Positions 28,901 through 34,871 of a stretch of DNA of 34,871 nt are shown in pieces. Made by a program: the position numbers and the translations under genes. Source of the DNA: Sphingobacteriia bacterium (lineage in GTDB: Bacteria; Bacteroidota; Bacteroidia; Bacteroidales; 4484-276); NCBI GenBank assembly GCA_009930115.1, contig RZYY01000017.1, positions 1-34,871 of the forward strand, written 5' to 3'. Numbering within the stretch: position 1 is the stretch's first letter; the number at the start of each line of letters is the position of its first letter. Below the pieces are notes generated by a model that was given only the letters and a program-made list of their open reading frames with translations, did no database searches and was not told the origin of the DNA.

Positions 28901-29480
28901 CATACCTGAAAAAATTCCCTGTCTGAGATACAAGCATAAGGCAATTGATACTGTCTTCAAAGAAAGAAAAGGAACGGGAATAACTGGATGGAAGATTTTG
29001 CATTCCAAGATAATAACTGGTGAATTGATTGTTACTATACCTGTGAACGCTGGTATTGTCAGAAAACCAGAGATTTTTTTCCTTGTCTTCGAAAAATGTT
29101 TTTGGATACCAGATGTCACCTTCGCTCTGTCTGATTGATCCTTTGGCTATTTCGTGCACTACAACATTGTCAGCGGAAGAGTTGATTTTGCCAAATCCCA
29201 TGTCGTAGGTCAAATACAATTGTCCGTCGCTGTGGAAGTGCAGACCTTTAATGTAGTTTGAACTGAGGAGGTGTGAATAGTCGCTGAATTCTATGCCATT
29301 GTATCTGATTAAACCATAATCGGTTCCCAGCCATAAGAATCCCTGTTCATCAGCTGCCACAACTTTTACCATTTCGTTCGGCAGACCTTTATCCTGATTG
29401 TAGCGAATGATCTCATAATCCTGTGATTTTGCAATAGTACAGGTCAACAGGGCTGAAAGTATGAACAGTATTCTTGTCAT
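25911..29480 (-). CDS. Hybrid two-component sensor histidine kinase with periplasmic propeller and C-terminal receiver
   Basis: 1189 residues from the ATG at 29480. The track's start at 29510 is a TTG, and the extra 10 residues spoil the signal peptide MTRILFILSALLTC. A periplasmic two-component-regulator propeller (about 20-660, first blade GLPNEMVKVVAADEQGFLWLG) is followed by a Y_Y_Y domain (about 680-740), one membrane helix (IWIFFFIILTGMVLIII, about 750), a coiled coil, HisKA with phospho-His in SVMSHEIRTPMHG (about 830), HATPase with DSGIGIPEE and GGTGLGLSI, and a receiver with VEDNP and phospho-Asp in LILMDLHLP (last ~120 residues). Unlike many HTCS regulators it has no AraC output domain, so the phosphate must pass to another protein or act by phosphorelay. 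The location next to secreted peptidases suggests it controls them (inference). Confidence 0.9.
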   Translation of the reverse strand: MTRILFILSALLTCTIAKSQDYEIIRYNQDKGLPNEMVKVVAADEQGFLWLGTDYGLIRYNGIEFSDYSHLLSSNYIKGLHFHSDGQLYLTYDMGFGKINSSADNVVVHEIAKGSIRQSEGDIWYPKTFFEDKEKNLWFSDNTSVHRYSNNQFTSYYLGMQNLPSSYSRSFSFFEDSINCLMLVSQTGNFFRYDSKLDTIIPLEANFELSNVSAASCLSDNRALIGSNEGLSEITFNLKENTIFYSGIINENIDASSIFRVNENKFLIGTWSNGLWELIIDSGQIHLFPIKEYSVNSGINQIIRHKNGYLMATDNGVVLLKEKFFKALQHPLAGKFIHHLSYSPEKNQVLFSTGTDLIGMDIYSSSFTTLYSADNRIILGAVIRGDDLYISDNHGLVQKISNGNVVRTFNLSSNESSAHYLTKDDDGNIWVCNNKSDGIIKIDKNDRVQYYNEKHGLVSFVNVVAISPDNQLYMGSGDSMSYLYRFSPKNQWFENLSKPLPFELNLNIIVNDLKFDSKGQIWMASNHGLLKMTDDSLERIDLDLLTNEDIKALAIDSRDNIWFALSDGICKFNGKELFTFNHQDGLPSKTISYRCLAILPDDRLFAGTLAGAGQMLKYTKPLSTTTPILLSVNNKGQPFKDKHLKRFDNLSYIGFNFISTEFPTESITYRIVLKGKSQPETYFSRKSEFFVGNLPAGDYQLEFSARQRGNFTWSQPLIFPFKIFRVWYQNPWIWIFFFIILTGMVLIIINWKSRRLAAEKKKLNHLVKERTFELETKTKEIQAKNIQLVQAKEEAERSSKAKAEFLSVMSHEIRTPMHGVIGMIDLLLLGNPSTEQTEQLNILRFSANNLLMLLNDILDFNKIESGRIELESVEFNLKETVKNLKYGFETQAKQKNIQFRLSWDDSIPALVIGDPTRLSQVLINLIGNAIKFTQEGEVVISVKNLSLTPKKVDLLFKIQDSGIGIPEEKFGHIFEVFSQASSDTTRKYGGTGLGLSITRKLLEIMGSTIHVASEVGKGSVFSFEIQFERPQKESTSTISSESKLTNNEFLPASPENDDSSNKSVEFKSLKGIKLLLVEDNPINIRVASQLLKHWNIELDVAEDGRKALELFEPKKYNLILMDLHLPEIDGFEATKRIRKIDPDIPIIALTAAAMIEEKEKVFAVGMNDFITKPFKLQDLYQKITRCIHQ

Positions 29481-29503
29481 ACGAAAAAATGATATGGTAG
29501 TGC

Positions 29504-29520
29504 CGTTCAAAATTTGAACG
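29504..29520. promoter_or_regulatory. Perfect 17-bp inverted repeat at the predicted start of the kinase transcript
   Basis: CGTTCAAA-A-TTTGAACG is an exact 8-base inverted repeat around one central base. It lies between the candidate -7 box (29522-29529) and the ATG at 29480, covering the predicted transcription start, where a bound dimeric regulator would block initiation. Confidence 0.45.
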
Positions 29521-29521
29521 T

Positions 29522-29529
29522 CAAAAGTA
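29522..29529 (-). promoter_or_regulatory. Candidate -7 box for the hybrid kinase gene
   Basis: The minus strand reads TACTTTTG, an exact TAnnTTTG match. Transcription would begin near 29515, giving a leader of about 35 bases before the ATG at 29480. This also argues against the TTG start at 29510. The -33 element is unclear. Confidence 0.45.
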
Positions 29530-29652
29530 CATTATTTCTTCAGGAAGAACACCCTAAAACAATACCTTTTGTTGCAAACCAGGCTGAGCTAAGAACTTAA
29601 CTGATTTAAACCAAGTGCATACGGGAAACTTAACTTTGGTAATTCTGAAGAT

Positions 29653-31203
29653 TTATCCGCAATGGAAGTATGTTTCGACGAGTTTTAAAATGGCTTCTTT
29701 ATCATCAGCAATGGTTTGCCGCAGTGTTTTATCGTCAAAGGCTTTGAGTTTGGCAATCCAGCAATTGATCAGCCCTTTGGGAAAAACATTGTATTGGGTA
29801 TAATAATCTATTTGCTTTTCAAGACATTCAGCCGATTCCCAGCATGAGGCCGGCAGTTGTTTCAGGTCTTTGACTTTCTCTTTGTGTTCTTCATGAAAAA
29901 TGTTAACATCAACATAGGTTTTTTTTGCGTATTCAAGTCCATTTTTCATTTCCAGTCCTACACGTGCAGCCACCGTCAATCCGGCGAGCAGAAAGTAAAT
30001 GTCTGCCGAGCCGTCGGGACAACGGAATTCGACAGTTTGTTTGTCGTTAAAAGGATGTTCGGATTTTGGCTGTTGCGGGTTAGCATCAAGGTACATATCG
30101 CTGTTACTTGTCCAGCCAAGCGGAACTCTGACCAATACCGAACGATTGCGATCGCCCCAACAAATATTGGTAGGTGCTTCCTGGTGTGGTACCAGCCTGA
30201 AATAGGAAGTTGGATTGGTATTTCCAAATGCTGTAAGCGATGATGCCAGTTCCAGATAGCCGGCGATAGCCTTTTTGGCCGCATCGCTCAGTTTACCGTT
30301 TTCAGTCATTTGGTTTTTGCCATCTTTCATCAGGCGGGTATGGATATGTAACCCGCTTCCAGCTTTACCTGCGGTTATCTTTGGTGCAAAGGTGATGGTA
30401 AAGCCATATTTGTAGGCCAGATTTCTAAGAATCCATTTCGCAATCATTAACTGAGCGGCAGCATCATCCAGCGGGCATGGCCTGAATTCCAGTTCATTCT
30501 GTTCATATTCAAGATTTCCGTGCCTGAAATTTCCGACTTCGCTATGGCCGTATTTCAAAAGACCTCCGGTTTGAGCAATGGCAAGCATTGCTTCACGCCT
30601 GAAATCATCCCACTTGGTGAAAGGTGCTGATTCGTGATAACCTTTCTGATCCACAGCAGGATAAAGCTCCTGCTTACCGCTGATGAGGTAGAATTCCAGT
30701 TCTCCCATTACATGAAATTCATAACCGGTACGCTCTTTCAGTACTTTTTGGGCTTTTTGCAAAATGTATTCCGGTGAGCTTTCGAGGTGATTGCCGTCCT
30801 TGTCATAGTATGAACACAAAATATCCAAAGCAGGAATATCGCTGAACGGATTTACAAAAGCTGTTTTGTAACGAGGGACTACATAAAGATCGCTTGATCC
30901 TGCCTCTATGTGAGAAAATAAACTTGAACCGTCCACACGTTCACCCATTGTTAGGATTTCTTCAAGGTGCTCACGGCTGTTGATAACAAAATTCAGGGTT
31001 TTCAACCGCCCATCCTGACCCGGATACCTGAAATTTACCATCTCAATGTTATGATCCTCAATGTAAAGGATCAGGTCTTCCCTTGTAAACTCCTCAGCCG
31101 GCTTGTTCAGATACTGCACCAGCGGATTGGGATTCATCATCATCTTTTTCTTCATTTCCATTTCGGTTTTAAAATTACTGTAAAAGCCGGCAAACTTAAA
31201 CAT
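29653..31203 (-). CDS. glnA: Glutamine synthetase, type I-like
   Basis: 516 residues, cytoplasmic; ATP-dependent formation of glutamine from glutamate and ammonium. The beta-grasp domain includes NFRYPGQDGRLKTLNF. Catalytic segments are GELEFYLI (metal Glu), GSGLHIHTRL, and RLVPHQEAPTNICWGDRNRS with the ATP/glutamate-binding residues, then VEFRCPDGSADIY. It is about 500 residues, unlike the ~730-residue GSIII common in Bacteroidota, so the genome may hold more than one. The adenylylation-site motif NLYDLPP of GSI-beta is not seen; the matching region reads HEEHKEKVKDLKQLPAS, so control by adenylylation is unlikely. The first ATG at 31203 gives an odd leader (MFKFAGFYSN); the true start may be the ATG at 31161 or 31155 (MEMKKKMMMNPNPLVQYL). 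Confidence 0.9.
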   Translation of the reverse strand: MFKFAGFYSNFKTEMEMKKKMMMNPNPLVQYLNKPAEEFTREDLILYIEDHNIEMVNFRYPGQDGRLKTLNFVINSREHLEEILTMGERVDGSSLFSHIEAGSSDLYVVPRYKTAFVNPFSDIPALDILCSYYDKDGNHLESSPEYILQKAQKVLKERTGYEFHVMGELEFYLISGKQELYPAVDQKGYHESAPFTKWDDFRREAMLAIAQTGGLLKYGHSEVGNFRHGNLEYEQNELEFRPCPLDDAAAQLMIAKWILRNLAYKYGFTITFAPKITAGKAGSGLHIHTRLMKDGKNQMTENGKLSDAAKKAIAGYLELASSLTAFGNTNPTSYFRLVPHQEAPTNICWGDRNRSVLVRVPLGWTSNSDMYLDANPQQPKSEHPFNDKQTVEFRCPDGSADIYFLLAGLTVAARVGLEMKNGLEYAKKTYVDVNIFHEEHKEKVKDLKQLPASCWESAECLEKQIDYYTQYNVFPKGLINCWIAKLKAFDDKTLRQTIADDKEAILKLVETYFHCG

Positions 31204-31403
31204 TCTTTGCCGAAAAAAGGGTGATCATGTTGACGAAATCACAGGTGAAATAAAATGTTTGAAAATTTCAGGACTTTATACAGACGAACTATTGGCTTAA
31301 CCCCATAATAATAGAACTGATTTTTATTGTTATTTGCATAGTCAGGTTTTATCTGGTATTAAAAAACAAAAACAAACGTCGGGTCATTATCTAAAATCAT
31401 AAA
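31204..31403. other. Divergent intergenic region, left part: no gene seen
   Basis: AT-rich DNA between the start of glutamine synthetase and the T9SS remnant. I found no ORF, hairpin or exact TAnnTTTG box in it. It must hold the glnA promoter, and may hold further decayed sequence of the gene whose 3' end follows. Confidence 0.4.
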
Positions 31404-31511
31404 ACCAACCATTCTGTTGAGATTAGTCTCTCTGAAGCTGCAAAAGGAATTTATTATTTGAAAGTACTTTCAGCGGAGGACATCCACATTGAAAAACTCA
31501 TTGTAAGATAG
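31404..31511 (+). pseudogene. Remnant 3' end of a T9SS cargo gene (sorting-domain tail only)
   Basis: Thirty-five codons plus TAG read TNHSVEISLSEAAKGIYYLKVLSAEDIHIEKLIVR (quoted pieces: ISLSEAAKGIYYLKV, IEKLIVR). This is the last part of a type-A T9SS sorting domain, like KNLPEGIYYLKIEYES of the 1194-residue protein. The frame is closed 9 bases upstream by TAA, there is no start codon, and no YPNP motif or cargo domain precedes it. A strong terminator lies 25 bases downstream, as expected for a real gene end. It therefore looks like the leftover of a deleted or rearranged gene. Confidence 0.7.
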
Positions 31512-31535
31512 CTTTGTTTAATGCAGTGGTTTATC

Positions 31536-31567
31536 AAAGCGCCTCAAATTTGAGGCGCTTTTTTCTT
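31536..31567 (+). terminator. Perfect palindromic terminator upstream of iorA
   Basis: The arms AAAGCGCCTCAAA and TTTGAGGCGCTTT form a perfect 26-base palindrome (31536-31561), followed by further T residues. It is a strong Rho-independent terminator for the T9SS remnant in the plus direction and shields iorA from upstream reading. Confidence 0.85.
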
Positions 31568-31586
31568 AAAATCTGGATAAATTAAG

Positions 31587-31594
31587 TAGTTTTG
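31587..31594 (+). promoter_or_regulatory. Candidate -7 box for iorAB
   Basis: TAGTTTTG is an exact TAnnTTTG match 44 bases before the iorA ATG, giving a leader of about 37 bases. It follows the terminator directly, where a promoter is needed. No clear -33 TTTG is present. Confidence 0.5.
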
Positions 31595-31637
31595 CCCGCT
31601 AGTTAAAAAGAAAGAGTTATATTTTAAAATTGTAGAA

Positions 31638-33263
31638 ATGCAAAAACTGTTATTACTGGGAGATGAGGCTATAGCACAGGCGGCTATTGATGCCGGAATA
31701 TCGGGGATATTTTCTTATCCGGGTACACCTTCAACAGAAATCACGGAATATGTGATGGCTTCGAAGCAGGCTGCTGCCAAAGGAATTAAAGCTTCGTGGG
31801 CAGCAAACGAAAAAACGGCTGTTGAAACTGCACTCGGCGTTTCTTATGCAGGCAAACGTGCAATGAGTTGCATGAAACACGTGGGATTGAATGTAGCTGC
31901 TGATGCTTTTGTCAATTCTGCCATTACAGGTGCCAACGGGGGTTTTGTGATTGTAGCTGCTGATGATCCTTCGATGCACTCTTCCCAAAACGAACAGGAC
32001 TCACGGTTTTATGGCAAATTTGCCATGATACCCGTTCTGGAACCGAGTAATCAGCAAGAAGCCTATGATATGGTTCATTACGGATTCGATATCTCTGAGA
32101 AATATCAGATTCCTGTTTTGCTGAGAATTACTACACGCCTGGCACATTCACGTGCCGCAGTGGTGCGCAAACCCGAACGGCCACAAAACGAGCTTCGTTT
32201 GCCTTCCGATCTGAAGCAGTTCATATTACTGCCGGTGATTGCACGCCGTCGCTACAAAGGCTTGTTAGCCAATCAGGTATTGTTTGAGCAGGAGGCTGAA
32301 ACAGCTGGTTTCAACAGGTATTTTGACGGTCATGACAAATCTTTGGGGATCATCACCAGCGGAATTGCTTACAATTATCTTATGGAAAATTTCACCGGCC
32401 GCAACATTCCTTACCCGGTATTAAAAATTTCACAATACCCTGTTCCTGTGAATATGATAACCAAAATGGAGCAGGAGTGTAAGCGTATTCTTGTTATCGA
32501 AGAAGGTGCCCCGGTGATTGAAGAATCATTACGCGGATTACTTTCTAAATCGCTGAATGTAAATGGTCGTCTTGATGGAACAATTCCCCGTGATGGTGAA
32601 TTAAATCCGAATATTGTTGCCGTGGCTCTGGGAATGGAGGATCATCGCGGAATGGATGTGCCCGGGCTTGTGGTAGGTCGCCCTCCTTCAATGTGTGTTG
32701 GTTGCTCACATATTGATATGTATAATGCTTTGAACGCTGCATTAAGCGATTTTACCAAAGGCAGGGTTTTTTCGGATATTGGTTGCTATACTCTTGGAGC
32801 ACTTGCACCTTTCAATGCAATCAACTCATGTGTGGACATGGGAGCTTCGATCACCATGGCAAAAGGTGCCGCTGATGCCGGTTTGGTACCTGCTGTTGCG
32901 GTTATCGGTGATTCCACTTTTACTCACTCCGGCATTACAGGCTTACTTGATGCTGTTAATAGCAATTCACCAATTACCGTTCTCATTGCCGATAATTCGA
33001 CAACAGGCATGACCGGAGGTCAAAAATCTGCGGCTACCGGAAAAATAGAAGATATCTGCCGGGGAGTTGGCGTTCCTGAAGAACATATCAGGGTGATAAA
33101 ACCTCTGCGCAAAAATCATGAAGAAAATGTAAAAGTCATTCTGGAGGAATTAACCTATAACGGTGTTTCAGTGGTCATACCCCGAAGGGAATGTATTCAA
33201 ACCTTAAACAAAAGGATGCGTGCAAAGGCAGCTGAAAAAGCAAAAGCCAAGGAATCAGAATAA
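31638..33263 (+). CDS. iorA: Indolepyruvate:ferredoxin oxidoreductase, alpha subunit, without ferredoxin domain
   Basis: 541 residues. With IorB it oxidises indolepyruvate and other aryl-pyruvates, made from aromatic amino acids by transamination, to aryl-acetyl-CoA and CO2, passing electrons to ferredoxin. The N-terminal domain starts LLLGDEAIAQAAIDAGISGIFSYPGTPSTE, and SWAANEKTAVE carries the Glu typical of thiamine enzymes. The thiamine-diphosphate domain has PPSMCVGCSH and GDSTFTHSGITG with NSTTGMTGGQ. Family members usually go on after the IPRREC-type segment into a C-terminal domain with two [4Fe-4S] clusters; here the protein stops at KRMRAKAAEKAKAKESE, so that domain is missing. iorB follows after 23 bases. 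The short form may be normal in this group, but it leaves the electron path open. Confidence 0.92.
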   Translation: MQKLLLLGDEAIAQAAIDAGISGIFSYPGTPSTEITEYVMASKQAAAKGIKASWAANEKTAVETALGVSYAGKRAMSCMKHVGLNVAADAFVNSAITGANGGFVIVAADDPSMHSSQNEQDSRFYGKFAMIPVLEPSNQQEAYDMVHYGFDISEKYQIPVLLRITTRLAHSRAAVVRKPERPQNELRLPSDLKQFILLPVIARRRYKGLLANQVLFEQEAETAGFNRYFDGHDKSLGIITSGIAYNYLMENFTGRNIPYPVLKISQYPVPVNMITKMEQECKRILVIEEGAPVIEESLRGLLSKSLNVNGRLDGTIPRDGELNPNIVAVALGMEDHRGMDVPGLVVGRPPSMCVGCSHIDMYNALNAALSDFTKGRVFSDIGCYTLGALAPFNAINSCVDMGASITMAKGAADAGLVPAVAVIGDSTFTHSGITGLLDAVNSNSPITVLIADNSTTGMTGGQKSAATGKIEDICRGVGVPEEHIRVIKPLRKNHEENVKVILEELTYNGVSVVIPRRECIQTLNKRMRAKAAEKAKAKESE

Positions 33264-33286
33264 TAATTTTAAAAAGTTATCCAACA

Positions 33287-33880
33287 ATGAAAATTGATAT
33301 CATTTTAGCCGGTGTCGGCGGACAGGGAATATTATCCATCGCAGCGACCATAGGACTGGCTGCTATTGAAGCCGGATTGTACCTGAAGCAGTCTGAAGTG
33401 CATGGTATGAGCCAGCGTGGTGGGGACGTACAATCAAATCTGCGTCTTTCGGACAAAGAAATTTATTCTGATTTGATTCCTTATGGTCAGGCTGACATGA
33501 TTATTTCGGTTGAACCGATGGAATCACTGCGATATCTTCCAATGCTGGGGCCAGAGGGATGGCTGATTACCAATACCACCACTTACGTGAACATTCCCAA
33601 TTATCCAAACCAGGATACGCTGATGGCTGAAATCGCAAAACTTCCCCGCCACATTGCCCTTGACGCTGATACAATTGCAAAGCAGTCAGCTTCTGCTAAA
33701 TCGGCCAACATGGTAGTGCTTGGTGCTGCTTCTCCCTTCATCAATATTGACTACACTATTCTTGAAAATGCCATTCACCAGTTGTTTGGCCGAAAAGGTG
33801 AAGAAGTTATAAACCAGAACCTTGCTGCTATGAAGGCTGGAAGATCATATACGCAGAACATACTTAAAAATGATAAGTAG
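33287..33880 (+). CDS. iorB: Indolepyruvate:ferredoxin oxidoreductase, beta subunit
   Basis: 197 residues, the normal length for IorB, which is a gamma-domain-type 2-oxoacid oxidoreductase subunit. The start has LAGVGGQGILSIAATIGLAA, then KQSEVHGMSQRGGDVQSNLRL, both typical of the family. It pairs with IorA in a heterodimer-type complex and is translated from the same mRNA with 23 bases between the genes. The ATG start is clear. No further oxidoreductase gene, CoA ligase or aminotransferase follows within the window; the next gene is an unrelated peptidase. Confidence 0.93.
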   Translation: MKIDIILAGVGGQGILSIAATIGLAAIEAGLYLKQSEVHGMSQRGGDVQSNLRLSDKEIYSDLIPYGQADMIISVEPMESLRYLPMLGPEGWLITNTTTYVNIPNYPNQDTLMAEIAKLPRHIALDADTIAKQSASAKSANMVVLGAASPFINIDYTILENAIHQLFGRKGEEVINQNLAAMKAGRSYTQNILKNDK

Positions 33881-34011
33881 AGATTTCAGGGCAATCGGCA
33901 GAGATTACCATTAAAGTTCTGATTGAAGGTCTCAATGTCAGGTTTATCTGCTATAAGAAGAAAATTTGGTTTCTGTGTCAGAAAGTGAAGTAATCAGCGT
34001 TTTGAGAAATT

Positions 34012-34871
34012 ATGCAGAAAAAGAAATTACTTGTTGTTGTAATTGTAATTGCTGTTGCAGCAATGACTGTACTTGCAGGGTATTTAGTGTTCTTCCACGG
34101 AAAGCAAACAGGCGGCAATCGGGATGAAGCTGAAGCTGATAATTACGAACCCCGCCTGATGTACGGATTCAATGTAGATTCACTTACCATAGTGAGTGAA
34201 ACAATCAAACGAAATGAATTTCTGGCAAATATTCTACAAAGCTACAATGTTGATTACGCTACCATAGATCGAATTGTTCGTGAAACCAAAGATGTTTTCG
34301 ATGTCAGAAAAATGAGGCAGGGCAATCCTTATTCAGTTATTCTGACCAATGACTCTGTCCCGGAGGCAAAATATTTTGTTTACGAAATTTCTTATATTGA
34401 TTATGTAGTTTACAGCCTCAGGGAGCCGGTGCGTGCCTGGCGCGGTCACAAAGAGGTTGAAAAACGCGTTGATACAGCCTCCGGAATCATTTCCTCCTCT
34501 TTGTGGAATGCAATGGTTGCCGGTAATACTGATCCAAACCTGGCTATTACCCTTTCGGATATTTATGCATGGACCATCGATTTTTTTGGAATACAAAAAG
34601 GTGATTCATACAAAGTTATTTACGAAAATATATACGTTGAAGGTGAACGGATCGGAATAGGTAAAGTACTTGCAGCAAATTTCAACCATTACGGCAAAGA
34701 CCAGGTTGCAATTTATTTTGTTCAGGACAGTACCGGTGGATATTTTGATGAAGATGGGAAAAGTTTGCGTCGTGCTTTTCTTAAAGCGCCGCTCAACTAC
34801 CGGAGGATCAGTTCAAGATTTTCAAACAGCCGGTTGCATCCCGTACTCAAGATCAGAAGGCCGCATCATGG
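34012..34871 (+). CDS. M23 family peptidoglycan peptidase (MepM-like), 3' end outside the window
   Basis: This gene was not in the ORF track because it runs off the right edge; I translated it by hand. ATG at 34012, 286 complete codons. Residues 5-25 are one membrane anchor or uncleaved signal (LLVVVIVIAVAAMTVLAGYLVF). An OapA/LysM-like region follows (RNEFLANILQSYNVDYATIDRI), then a beta-rich segment (RKMRQGNPYSVIL; GIQKGDSYKVIYENIYVEG). The M23 core begins APLNYRRISSRFS and breaks off in RLHPVLKIRRPHHG, where the first zinc His lies. Such proteins cut peptide cross-links of peptidoglycan in the periplasm. It begins 131 bases after iorB with no clear promoter or terminator between. Confidence 0.87.
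   Translation, partial: MQKKKLLVVVIVIAVAAMTVLAGYLVFFHGKQTGGNRDEAEADNYEPRLMYGFNVDSLTIVSETIKRNEFLANILQSYNVDYATIDRIVRETKDVFDVRKMRQGNPYSVILTNDSVPEAKYFVYEISYIDYVVYSLREPVRAWRGHKEVEKRVDTASGIISSSLWNAMVAGNTDPNLAITLSDIYAWTIDFFGIQKGDSYKVIYENIYVEGERIGIGKVLAANFNHYGKDQVAIYFVQDSTGGYFDEDGKSLRRAFLKAPLNYRRISSRFSNSRLHPVLKIRRPHH

Noticed and set aside
25911-29480. Classical HTCS regulator with AraC-type DNA-binding domain
   Set aside because: The protein ends straight after the receiver (FKLQDLYQKITRCIHQ); no helix-turn-helix domain follows.
29857-30243. Plus-strand ORF of 128 residues, and similar ORFs at 29976-30284 and 29999-30205
   Set aside because: Shadows of glutamine synthetase, whose conserved motifs are read in the minus frame.
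34333-34660. ORFs 34333-34596 (minus) and 34433-34660 (plus)
   Set aside because: Both lie inside the edge-truncated M23 gene, whose frame holds clear family motifs.
1-34871. CRISPR arrays, tRNA or rRNA genes, integrases, transposases, toxin-antitoxin pairs
   Set aside because: No regularly spaced direct repeats, tRNA-like cloverleaf segments or matching protein families were noticed on reading; a tRNAscan or repeat search was not possible here.

Overview
This 34.9 kb window looks like a chromosomal piece, or a metagenome-assembled contig, from a Bacteroidota bacterium, most likely Bacteroidales or a close relative. The evidence is four large proteins with type IX secretion (T9SS) C-terminal sorting domains, a PorZ-like protein, an S46 dipeptidyl-peptidase fragment, Na+-NQR subunit B sequence, a fused CcsB-CcsA (ResB/CcsA) cytochrome c assembly protein, the long three-domain form of IspG, a periplasmic-propeller hybrid histidine kinase, and several start regions with the Bacteroidota -7 motif TAnnTTTG. 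No tRNA, rRNA, CRISPR array, transposase or phage gene was seen.

Layout. (1) Bases 1-9991, minus strand: ccsBA, then a probable operon porZ - recO - small lipoprotein - SprT-like peptidase - mannose-1-phosphate guanylyltransferase - S46 peptidase. The last ORF is odd. Its first ~281 codons are a secreted S46 dipeptidyl-peptidase and the rest, in frame, is the C-terminal part of NqrB. This is either an assembly chimera or a deletion/recombination joint. (2) Bases 10225-13050, plus strand: a thioredoxin-like/glutaredoxin fusion, an orphan divergent GroES, a strong hairpin, then ispG. (3) Bases 13037-25776, minus strand: four tandem T9SS cargo proteins, namely one cysteine-containing multidomain protein, one Asp-box (sialidase-like) propeller protein and two M14 zinc carboxypeptidases, followed in coordinate order by the hybrid sensor kinase at 25911-29480. 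(4) Bases 29653-34871: glutamine synthetase (minus), a 434-base divergent region holding the 3' remnant of a T9SS cargo gene and a strong terminator, iorA-iorB (plus), and the start of an M23 peptidase gene that runs off the window.

How the genes may work together (inference): secreted M14 peptidases and other T9SS cargo would break down external protein. The propeller kinase next to them could control them. IorAB would oxidise aryl-pyruvates from aromatic amino acids, and glutamine synthetase handles ammonium. PorZ belongs to the T9SS attachment machinery, and GDP-mannose from ManC could feed surface polysaccharide. No SusC/SusD pair is present, so this is not a classical polysaccharide utilisation locus.

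The most unusual items are the S46/NqrB joint, the T9SS C-terminal remnant in front of iorA, the thioredoxin-like/glutaredoxin - GroES pair, the perfect 17-bp inverted repeat at the predicted transcription start of the hybrid kinase, and the shared cysteine-containing Ig-like modules in three tandem cargo proteins. I did not see a convincing wholly new defence or mobile system.
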